Below are positions 53,331 through 60,907 of a DNA stretch of 64,000 nt, in pieces. The stretch comes from JACPNO01 sp963825405. GTDB lineage: Bacteria; Acidobacteriota; Terriglobia; Bryobacterales; Bryobacteraceae. The notes below the pieces were generated by a model. The model searched no databases and was not told the origin of the DNA. It worked only from the letters and a program-made list of their open reading frames with translations. The stretch covers positions 62,001 to 126,000 of the forward strand of contig CAWGTB010000014.1 of the NCBI GenBank assembly GCA_963825405.1, given 5' to 3'. Position numbers and translations under genes: made by a program. Within the stretch, counting starts at the first letter, position 1. Every line of letters begins with the position of its first letter.

Positions 53331-54058
53331 GATTCCTCCGGTCGAAAAGCGCCGGGAGGCGGCCAGCCAGGTTGGACGTATGCAAAATGAATCGCGTCAA
53401 GCTGCGCCCAAAGAATGTCGCACTTGGCCCGCAGCGCCCCGATGGCCAATTCCTGCTCAGCGCAGGTGTGAGCATGCCGCGTCACCCAGTCCAGAGCGAA
53501 GTGCGAATCTTCCACGCTCTGAGTAAGCCGCGCCTCAAAATAAGCCAGACCGGGCACGATCCAGGGATAGTGCTGCCGCATCGCATCCATGCGCAGCGCG
53601 ATGAGCTGCCCGGCGAACATCTCCGTCAGCGATGAAGCCACCGCTTCGATCATGGTGCGCCGCGAAACCAGTTCCAGATACGCATCAACTGCGTAGCGCA
53701 CCCCGGGCAGTACTTCCCTGCCCGACGCAACGCGCGCGGCGTCCAATCCGGTTGCTTCCGCCAGACGCAGCCATTTTTCGATGCCCCCCGGCTTGCCTGG
53801 TTCGCCATCGTGATCGACAATGCGCTTGCGCCACGCCCGCCGGAATTCCGCATCCTGGCTGTGTGCCATCAGCAGCGCGTCTTTCACAGGAATGCTGCTC
53901 TGGTAGTAGTAGCGATTCAGCGCCCACGCTTGCAGTTGGCCGCGCGTCAGCTTGCCTTCATGCATTAAGCGATGAAATGGATGCAGGTGATGGTAGCGTT
54001 CCTCGCCCACCGCGCGCAGGCGCTTGGCTAATTCGTCAGGCGACAGCAACTCGGTCAT
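53327..54058 (-). CDS. pqqC: Pyrroloquinoline-quinone synthase PqqC
   Basis: 243 residues of the helical heme-oxygenase-like fold, which performs the last ring closure and eight-electron oxidation to PQQ. Family stretches are YHHLHPFHRLMHEGKLTRGQ, WALNRYYYQSSIPVKDALLMAHS, DHDGEPGKPGGIEKWLRLAEA and WVTRHAHTCAEQELAI. ATG at 54058 overlaps the pqqB TGA; the earlier ATG at 54094 lies inside pqqB. Confidence 0.95.
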   Translation of the reverse strand: MTELLSPDELAKRLRAVGEERYHHLHPFHRLMHEGKLTRGQLQAWALNRYYYQSSIPVKDALLMAHSQDAEFRRAWRKRIVDHDGEPGKPGGIEKWLRLAEATGLDAARVASGREVLPGVRYAVDAYLELVSRRTMIEAVASSLTEMFAGQLIALRMDAMRQHYPWIVPGLAYFEARLTQSVEDSHFALDWVTRHAHTCAEQELAIGALRAKCDILWAQLDAIHFAYVQPGWPPPGAFRPEES

Positions 54059-54975
54059 AGTTCGAATTCCATTCCATCCTGAGCGATTTCCCACCCAGCA
54101 TCGAAAACCTGCCGGTGCTCCGCGCTGGCCTCATCCAAGATCGGATTGGTGTTGTTGATATGCGCGTAGATTTTCCGCGGCCGCCGGACATTCGCCAGCA
54201 GCGCCAGGCTGCCACTCGGCCCGGATATCGGCATATGTCCCATCTGGCTCGCCGTGGGCCCCGAGCCTTGGATGCGAATCAGCTCGTCTTCCACCCAGAA
54301 CGTGGCGTCAAACAGCAGCAAATCGCAGGCATTCAGATATTCGATGGTCGATGCTACCAGGCGCGGCACACCCGGCATGTAAATCAGCTTTTTGCCTGCC
54401 GGCGTTTCAATCTGAAAACCCAGCAGCGCATGGGCAGGATTCAATCCCGCGGCGCGCTCGGCGCTGACGTAACGCGGAAATTGCCCGGCCAGCGGAATCG
54501 GAAAACAGGTGAGTCCCGATTTCACCCCGCCCACCGAAGTAAGTTCATACGCCGTTCCCGGCGTGACCGTCGTCCACGAAAGCTGCTTCTGCAGCATGCG
54601 CATCATGGAATTGTCTTCCACCAGCAGGCGGCGCAGCGAATCGGTGGCATACACCCGCAGGGGTTGCGATTCGCGCAGCAGGATCAATCCCAGCACCTGA
54701 TCCAAATCTCCGCTGCTGAGCGCGACGGCCGCAATCGGCGTATGGCGCGATTCTCCCACTGGATGCAATTCTGGGGTGGATTCGATTTGACGCAGGATAT
54801 CGGGGGAAGCGTTCAGCAGATACCAGTCGCGGCTGTCCGCGGTAACGGCCACTTGCACTTGGGTCCGGGCCTTCCCGGAAAATGTCCCCGCCCGCAGCCG
54901 GCGGCAATTCCCACAAGCACAATTCCATTGGGGAAAACCGCCGCCGGCGGCGGAGCCGAGGACCTTAACTCTCAC
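54055..54975 (-). CDS. pqqB: PQQ biosynthesis protein PqqB (MBL-fold)
   Basis: 306 residues. The N-terminus MRVKVLGSAAGGGFPQWNC with ACGNCRRLRAG is characteristic, as are LNASPDILRQIE, PIAAVALSSGDLDQVLGL and the later GHMPISGPSGS and IHINNTNPI-like segment (KIYAHINNTNPILDE). PqqB is a metallo-beta-lactamase-fold hydroxylase acting on the processed Glu-Tyr precursor. It starts 8 bp after pqqA and overlaps pqqC. Confidence 0.94.
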   Translation of the reverse strand: MRVKVLGSAAGGGFPQWNCACGNCRRLRAGTFSGKARTQVQVAVTADSRDWYLLNASPDILRQIESTPELHPVGESRHTPIAAVALSSGDLDQVLGLILLRESQPLRVYATDSLRRLLVEDNSMMRMLQKQLSWTTVTPGTAYELTSVGGVKSGLTCFPIPLAGQFPRYVSAERAAGLNPAHALLGFQIETPAGKKLIYMPGVPRLVASTIEYLNACDLLLFDATFWVEDELIRIQGSGPTASQMGHMPISGPSGSLALLANVRRPRKIYAHINNTNPILDEASAEHRQVFDAGWEIAQDGMEFEL

Positions 54976-54983
54976 GCCGGCGC

Positions 54984-55061
54984 TTACAGCTCCGCGCTAA
55001 CGTAACAGTTGATTTCGCAACTCAACGATACTTCTTCAAAATCCGGTTTGGTCCATTCCAT
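54984..55061 (-). CDS. pqqA: PQQ precursor peptide PqqA
   Basis: A 25-codon gene missed by ordinary length cut-offs. The peptide begins MEWTKPDFEEVSLSCEINCY and ends VSAEL. The conserved Glu-x-x-x-Tyr that becomes PQQ is E16 and Y20, and the MxWxKP(D/E)F start is standard. ATG at 55061 has GAGGTG about eight bases upstream. Stop TAA at 54984-54986, 8 bp before pqqB. It is therefore the first gene of a complete pqqABCDE operon. Two extra cysteines (C15, C19) flank E16 and are worth noting. Confidence 0.95.
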   Translation of the reverse strand: MEWTKPDFEEVSLSCEINCYVSAEL

Positions 55062-55095
55062 GGAATAACACCTCTGTGATTTTGACTGCTGGCTT

Positions 55096-55125
55096 ATTGT
55101 ACTGCGGTGCGAAAGGCGGGCGCAA
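55096..55125 (-). promoter_or_regulatory. pqqA: Candidate sigma-70 promoter of the pqq operon
   Basis: On the minus strand TACAAT (55101-55096) is one base from the -10 consensus and TTGCGC (55125-55120) is a fair -35 at 18-bp spacing. Transcription would begin near 55089, about 28 bases before the pqqA ATG. Confidence 0.4.
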
Positions 55126-55126
55126 C

Positions 55127-57813
55127 TCATTCATACCTCAGGGCCACCAGGGGGTCGACCCGGGACGCCCGGCGCGCCGGCAGATAGCTGGCCGCAGCGG
55201 CGACGACTAACAGCAGCACTGCGGCGGCCGAGATCGTGAGCGGATCGCCCGGTGTTACTCCGTAAAGCAGACTGGCAAGCGACCGCGCCAGTGCCAGCGC
55301 AAGGGGCACGCCAATCGCAACGCCCGCTCCGACCATAACCATCGACTCCCGCAAAACCATCCAGATCACTTCGCGACGTTCCGCTCCGAGGGCCATGCGG
55401 ATGCCAATCTCGTTGGTCCTGCGTGTGACGCTATAGGCCAGCACGCCATAGAGGCCAATCGCGGCCAGCAATATCGCAAACCCGCCAAACCAGCTCGATA
55501 ATGTCGCCACCAGGCGTTCCTGGGAAAGCGATCTCGTCCAATTGCGCTTCGAGTGTCCTGAGGTTGTAAATCGGCACGTTGGCGTCGACTGCGTGCACCT
55601 CGCGCCGGATCGCCGCGGTCATTTTGACGCGGATCTCCCACGGTGCGAACTTGCAGAGTCATGGCCACGTCGAGGTTCTGCGCAAACGGCAGATACACCA
55701 CATCCGGTGTTTGCTCACGAACATCCTGGTATTTGCCGTCGGGCACAACGCCGACCACGGTGATGCCCTTCGTGCTCCCCACCCCAATGCGGCGGCCGAG
55801 CGGATCCGCGCCGCCAAAATACCGCCGGGCGAAGGTTCGATTGACGATGGCCACCTTCGGGCTGGATTTGCCATCCCGCTCCGTGAAGCTACGGCCCAGC
55901 AGCATCGGAATGCCAAGAGTTTCGAAATACTTGGGACTGATGCTGTTGATCCAGCCGGCCTTCTCGTCGCCTCGCCTCGTGTATCCCTCCACTTCAATGC
56001 CCTGTCTCGGCAAGCCCGGCTCATGATTCCCATGGATCCAAGGCTGGCGGACCGAACCCCGGGCAACTGATCCGACGCGCTCGACTACCTGTGCGAAAAA
56101 CCGGCTGCTCTGGTCATCGCTGTATCCGTTGAGAGCCGGAATGAGTTCCACCAGCAGAATGTTCTCCCGGTCGTACCCCAGATCGACGGCTTTCAGGTTG
56201 CTAAGGGTCTTCACAAACAGCCCAGCACCCTCCAGCAGCAGCAGCGACAGCGCGACTTGCGCCACGGTCAGGATTTTGCGGAAAGTCAATGCGCCGCGCA
56301 GCCCGCTCAGACTTGCCTGAGCTTTCAGCGCCGGAGCGACCGCTGCGCGCGTCGCCTGTAGTGCGGGAGCCAGTCCAAAGAGAACTGCCGCCAGCAATGA
56401 CACCATGCACCGCGAAGCCGAGCACACTGCCATCCAGTTCAATATTCAACGAAACCGGCAGGCGTTGCTCCGGCAGAAAACGCACCAGGATTTGGCTTCC
56501 CCAGCGGGCGATCAGCAAACTTGCGCCGGTGGCGATGAGCACCAGTAGCACGCTTTCGGTAAGCAGCTGGCGCACGACGCGCATACGGCTGGCGCCGAGC
56601 GCGAGCCGGACGGCAATTTCCCGTTGACGCGCCGTCGCCCTCGCCAGCAAGCAGGCTCGCGACATTCATGCAGGCAATCATCAGCACGATGCCCACTGCC
56701 GCCATCAAAATCCAAAGCTGACGCGAGAACATCGCGCGCAGCGCCGGAAACGCCCGTGCTGCCGGGCTCAAGCTGCAATCTTTCGGAGACCAGTCTGGCC
56801 TTCCCTTCCTGGTCCATGTTCTTGAAAACGGTGTTGGCTTCATTTTGACGGGCTTGCACATAAAACGCGTTCAAGGCCGATTCCGCCTGGCTCCTGCTCA
56901 CGCCATCTTTCAAACGGCCCATCAGGTCGAGCCATTGCCACCCGCGGCTGCTCATTTGCAGTTGAGGCGGTATATCCGGGATCATGGCGCGAAACATCGT
57001 GAGCGGCAGACGCACTTCCGGCGAGACTCCCACTTCCATGCCTTCAAATCCCGCCGGCGTGACGCCGACGACGGTCATCGGATACCCATCGACGCGGATC
57101 GTCTTTCCCACGATTCCGGGATCGGAACCAAACCTGCGCTTCCAGAACCCGTTGCTGAGGACAACGACAGGCTCAGCGCCCTGCGCGCGCGCGTCGTCCG
57201 CGGTAATGGTGCGGCCGATCAGCGCTTCGACGCCCAACACCTGGAAATAATTTCCGGAGACCAGCTCCGCCGAAATCCGCTCGGTCTGCCCTTCGGCGCT
57301 CATGCTGGCTGGAATCGTGAACCGGCACAGCAGGCCGGAGAGCACCGTGTTTCCGTCCCGCAGATCCTGATACATGGGATAAGAAAAATCATTGCGATGG
57401 TTGAACACCACCAGTTGTGCGGGATTTTTCACCGGCAGCGCTCGCAGCATCATCGCGTGGATCAGACTGAACACGGCAGTGTTGATCCCGATCCCGAGAG
57501 CTAAGGAGAGGAGCGCGGCCGCGGTGAAGCCGGGACTTCTGCGCAGCATCCGCAGCGCATAGCGTACGTCCTTGCCGAGATCTTCAATCCAGGTGATGCG
57601 GCGCGTGTCGCGGCATTCTTCTTTGAGTTGCGCCAGCCCGCCGATGGTGCGAAGGGCGGCGGAACGAGCTTCGGCAGGCGGCATTCCCGCCGCCAGATTC
57701 TCTTCGATCTGCTGTTCCATGTGAAAGCGGAGCTCATCGTCGAGTTCGTGGTCGAGTTCGCCGCGATATAACAGCGACCGCAATCGCAGGAGCAGATTAT
57801 CCGTCCAGCGCAT
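55127..57813 (-). pseudogene. ADOP-type orphan ABC permease (MacB_PCD/FtsX), multiply frameshifted
   Basis: Reconstructed length about 890 residues. N-terminal helical part (ELDHELDDELRFHMEQQIEENLAAGMPPAEARSAAL) and KDVRYALRMLRRSPGFTAAALLSLALGIG are the hallmark of the acidobacterial duplicated orphan permease family; two MacB periplasmic core plus FtsX membrane blocks follow (LWILMAAVGIVLMIACMNVASLL, ... FGGFAILLAAIGLYGVLAYSVTRRTNEIGIRMALGA, ALRYE at the end). The frame changes at about seven places, including near 56744, 56650, 56403, 56050, 55623 and 55523, nearly all mended by removing one base. ATG at 57813 lies 4 bp after the PadR stop. With no ATPase gene nearby the transport role is unclear. 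Confidence 0.72.
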
Positions 57814-57817
57814 GAAC

Positions 57818-58153
57818 TTACGCCTCGCTCGCTGCGACCACCAGGTCGATGGCATTCGATAGACGGTCCCAGTTGGCAAGCTCCTTCTCTAGCTGGGCGC
57901 GGCCTGCGCGCGTCAACGAGTAGAATTTTGCTTTGCGGCCCGTGTCCGTCTCGCCCCAGTGAGCCTTGATCCAGCTCTGCTGCTCCAGCCGGTGCAGCGC
58001 GGGATAGAGCGACCCCTGCTGCACTTGCAAAACTTCCTTGGAAATCTGCTGAATCCGCTTGGCTATCGCCCATCCATGCTTGGGTTCAAGCGAGATGGTG
58101 GTGAGAATCAGCAGGTCTAAAGTTCCTTGAACAAGATCACTTGGCTTTCCCAT
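57818..58153 (-). CDS. PadR-family transcriptional regulator
   Basis: 111 residues: GTLDLLILTTISLEPKHGWAIAKRIQQISK and QVQQGSLYPALHRLEQQSWIKAHWGETDTGRKAKFYSLTRAGRAQL are the canonical PadR winged-helix. PadR genes regularly precede ADOP permeases in Acidobacteriota, as here. A perfect 16-bp inverted repeat lies 11 bp upstream of its ATG and overlaps a promoter, so autorepression of PadR and the permease is likely. Confidence 0.92.
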   Translation of the reverse strand: MGKPSDLVQGTLDLLILTTISLEPKHGWAIAKRIQQISKEVLQVQQGSLYPALHRLEQQSWIKAHWGETDTGRKAKFYSLTRAGRAQLEKELANWDRLSNAIDLVVAASEA

Positions 58154-58164
58154 GAATGATACCC

Positions 58165-58200
58165 TGACTATCTACAATACACGGGTATTGTAGATAGTCA
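58165..58200. promoter_or_regulatory. PadR operator: perfect 16-bp inverted repeat overlapping promoter
   Basis: TGACTATCTACAATAC (58165-58180), spacer ACGG, then GTATTGTAGATAGTCA (58185-58200). The arms are exact reverse complements. On the minus strand TTGACT (58201-58196) and TATTGT (58179-58174) form -35 and -10 boxes 16 bp apart, inside the repeat, directing transcription to padR. The near symmetry could also allow a weaker plus-strand promoter toward 58251. Confidence 0.8.
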
Positions 58201-58250
58201 AGGCATCTCCGGCAAAAACTCTGTCAAGTGGCTCTAAGATGGAAGCGGAT

Positions 58251-58733
58251 ATGTTCGAGCCTTATTCAAATCGGGCCATACGCGTGGTTTTTACCGCTCG
58301 GCATCTGGCTGGATACTCCGGGTCTGACTTCATTCGCACGAACCACATAATCCTCGCGATGATTTATGAGGACCAGAATAGACTGGACGAAGCAATGGAG
58401 GGCTGTTTGCCGGATTTCGAAGGGTCTTGGCAGCAGCCCACCCCGATGCGGACAGCATTTTTTGCTCCTGAGGTTGCCGCCAGGCTTATTCAGGACTTCA
58501 AAACCCTCATCGGCACCGGTGAACCTCTGCCCAGGCATGTCGATATGCCGTTAGCTATGGAGGCCAGACGGATGCTTGACGCCGCTCACGAGTTGGCAGT
58601 CACCCATGGGGCAAAGCTGGTTATGCCGCTGCACCTGTTAGCGGCGGCACTGGGAGAAACGGAGTCTCAGAGCAACGCCATTCTTCGTGCGGCGGGTATC
58701 GAAATAGAGGCAGTACTGAAAGCGATTCAGTAA
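58251..58733 (+). CDS. Stand-alone Clp N-terminal-domain protein
   Basis: 160 residues. The start FEPYSNRAIRVVFTARHLAG with RTNHIILAMIYEDQ resembles the first Clp_N repeat of ClpC/ClpA (FERFTERARRV...GTEHLLLGL), and EARRMLDAAHELAVTHGAKLVMPLHLLAAAL resembles the second. There is no AAA+ domain. It may be an adaptor or a stress-related binding protein. ATG at 58251 has GGAAG upstream; ATG at 58239 is the alternative start. It is divergent from padR over the operator. Confidence 0.72.
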   Translation: MFEPYSNRAIRVVFTARHLAGYSGSDFIRTNHIILAMIYEDQNRLDEAMEGCLPDFEGSWQQPTPMRTAFFAPEVAARLIQDFKTLIGTGEPLPRHVDMPLAMEARRMLDAAHELAVTHGAKLVMPLHLLAAALGETESQSNAILRAAGIEIEAVLKAIQ

Positions 58734-58740
58734 GCCTGAT

Positions 58741-59520
58741 TCAGATCACCGATGTGATCCCGCCATCCGCCACATAGCAGCTTCCTGTGATGAATTCAGC
58801 CTCGGGCGATGCGAGGAACGCCACCACCGCGGCGATGTCCTCAGGCCGTCCGCGCCGCCGCACTGGTGTGCGCAACCGATACCGCTCCAACTCTTCCGGA
58901 TTGGCATCGTCCCATTCGCGCGCGATGTCGGTTCCGATGTCGCCGGGCATCACGGCGTTGATGGTGATACCGTGCGGCCCGATCACCGACGCAATGGATT
59001 TCACCAGCATATTGATGCCGGCCTTGGTCGGGCAGTAGTGAATCTGCGTGGGCGTGCCTATTTCGGCTGAGATCGAGCTCATGCACACGATGCGTCCGCG
59101 GGTGCCGCGCTCGATCATGATGCGCGCGGCTTCCTGGGTTGCGAAGAAAACGCTGCGCAAATTGACGGCTTGCATCTGATCCCACAGCGCGGGAGTGATG
59201 TCGAACAGCTCAACCATGGGGCAGATGCCGGCGTTGTTCACGAGGATATCGAGCCCGCCAAAATGCCGGGATGCAGCGCGAACCATTTCTTGCAAAGCGG
59301 TGACGTCCGCTACATCCGCTTCGAACAGCGCGCCTTGCCCACCGGCGGCCTCGACCAGCCGCAGCGCTTCTTCAGCCGCTCCAGGATATTTGGCATCGGC
59401 CGCGCGCGAATAATTGATCGCTACCCGAGCGCCCTCCGACGCCAGGCGCAAAGTGGTGGCGCGGCCAATGCCGCGGGATGCGCCCGTGATCAGCGCGACC
59501 TTACCTTCGAAACGCCGCAT
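58741..59520 (-). CDS. SDR-family oxidoreductase, L-rhamnose 1-dehydrogenase-like
   Basis: 259 residues: TGASRGIGRA cofactor motif at about 13-22, NNAGICP, the catalytic serine in VCMSSISAEIG, Tyr-Lys in IHYCPTKAG and NAVMPGDIGTDIA. The last four stretches agree well with L-rhamnose 1-dehydrogenases (NAD(P)-dependent SDR of the non-phosphorylative rhamnose route) as I recall them. That would supply L-rhamnono-lactone for the dehydratase pathway at 36.6-47.1 kb. Other aldose or ketoacyl substrates are possible. It converges on the Clp-N gene 7 bp away. Confidence 0.75.
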   Translation of the reverse strand: MRRFEGKVALITGASRGIGRATTLRLASEGARVAINYSRAADAKYPGAAEEALRLVEAAGGQGALFEADVADVTALQEMVRAASRHFGGLDILVNNAGICPMVELFDITPALWDQMQAVNLRSVFFATQEAARIMIERGTRGRIVCMSSISAEIGTPTQIHYCPTKAGINMLVKSIASVIGPHGITINAVMPGDIGTDIAREWDDANPEELERYRLRTPVRRRGRPEDIAAVVAFLASPEAEFITGSCYVADGGITSVI

Positions 59521-59583
59521 AGGAAAACTATGTTAGCAGCGCATGGTTCGAATGATCGCCTGCTAAAACTGCACGGAGGAGTC

Positions 59584-60813
59584 TTACTGGCCGCCGTTCG
59601 GGTTCATGTCTAAATTCCAGGAACCCATCAGGACCTGCCGGTTCCCAGCCGGCGTAGCGCTCAGAATTGGCTCGACCCCGGCCAGCAGCGTAATCGCTGT
59701 TACCTGCCCGGCGTCGTTGCCTGCCGTCGAAGCGATAATCAGCGCATCGCCGGCTTTGAGTTCGGCCAGGGTCAGCACCGGCATGCGGTCCAGCATTTGC
59801 TGCATGTCGCCGCCCCCGCGTCCCATGCCGCCGCCAGGACGTCCGCCGCCCGGACCACCCCCCGGTGCCCCGCCAGGAGGTCCGCCTGCAGGTGCGCCTT
59901 CCGGACGCGGCGGACCGCCAGCAGCAGCGCCACCCGGCGCTCCGCCTGGTCCTCCGCCGGGCGCTCCCCCTGGAGCGCCGCCGGAATTACGGTTGGCGAT
60001 CATCTGCGCGGCCATGGGCGAAAGCCGGCGTAAATTCGAATCGCCATTCACCCGTATCAACACCGGCTTCTTGGTATCCAGATCGGTGATTTTGACGCTC
60101 TTGCCATCGGCATCGATAGAAATAACCGTGCCGGCAATATTCCGGAAAGTCCCGGACACCAGTTCATCGGCGGTTAGCACGGCGCCGTCCTGGCTCTTTT
60201 CTCCGAGCGCGCGTACCTGATCGCCTACTTTAATGTCGGCCAGCGTGCCGGCCACTGCATCTGCGAACTTTACCGAATCCGGCGCATACCGCCGCACCAT
60301 GGCGCCATTCGCCAATTGTACCCGCAGTGGTTTCGGCCCCTCGACTCCACGAGCCTTGATGGTGATCTCTTTGGCCTCGGCATTTACCTCGACGACGGTA
60401 CCCGCCACGCCGCGCTTGGTCCACTCGGCGCGATCGGCAGCCTGCTTCTTGGCAATGTCGCCCTTGGTCATGACGATGACGGTGGTGGCCGTCATCGCGC
60501 CCTTATCGCTGTTGCGGCCCCGCGCCAGGACACGGTCGCCAACGGAGACATCCGTCAACGCGATCGTCTCGGCTTTCTTAAGATCCTTTTCGCCCGGCGG
60601 CACGCGCAGATACTTGCTCGCGTCCTCCACCATCACCGTCGATTCCGCCCCGGCATCCGTTTTCAGGGTAATTTTCTTGCCAGCCGCATCTACCGCGGTG
60701 ACCACGCCGATCACGCGAGGTTGCGTCGGCGCCGTTTGCCCGGCGACTCGGCCTACAGGCAGCAGCAACAGGCCCACCAGCAGGCAGACACACCAATAGC
60801 TCCAATAGCGCAT
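59584..60813 (-). CDS. Secreted protein with three DUF5666-like domains and Gly/Pro-rich segment
   Basis: 409 residues, signal peptide about 1-25 (YWSYWCVCLLVGLLLLPVG). Three OB-like modules repeat the pattern VxGVVTAVDAAGKKITLKTDAG, VAGTVVEVNAEAKEITIKARG and IAGTVISIDADGKSVKITDLD. A collagen-like region follows (about 305-350), with GGAPGG and PGGGPGG repeats. A final module VLTLAELKAGDALIIAST contains the same fold signs. ATG at 60813 is chosen from the signal peptide. Function is unknown. It is divergent from the PIG-L gene with a 94-bp shared promoter region. Confidence 0.7.
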   Translation of the reverse strand: MRYWSYWCVCLLVGLLLLPVGRVAGQTAPTQPRVIGVVTAVDAAGKKITLKTDAGAESTVMVEDASKYLRVPPGEKDLKKAETIALTDVSVGDRVLARGRNSDKGAMTATTVIVMTKGDIAKKQAADRAEWTKRGVAGTVVEVNAEAKEITIKARGVEGPKPLRVQLANGAMVRRYAPDSVKFADAVAGTLADIKVGDQVRALGEKSQDGAVLTADELVSGTFRNIAGTVISIDADGKSVKITDLDTKKPVLIRVNGDSNLRRLSPMAAQMIANRNSGGAPGGAPGGGPGGAPGGAAAGGPPRPEGAPAGGPPGGAPGGGPGGGRPGGGMGRGGGDMQQMLDRMPVLTLAELKAGDALIIASTAGNDAGQVTAITLLAGVEPILSATPAGNRQVLMGSWNLDMNPNGGQ

Positions 60814-60907
60814 ATTGGTGAGGCGCACGACACCGGGAACACGGTTACTGCGGCCTGCTCCATAAATCGTAAATGTATGTAAACTAGGGGTTTTGCAAGA
60901 GATCATC

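Noticed and set aside
59860..60000. Gly/Pro repeat considered as a CRISPR or tandem DNA repeat array
   Set aside because: Repeats are irregular, in coding frame and without spacers of constant length.
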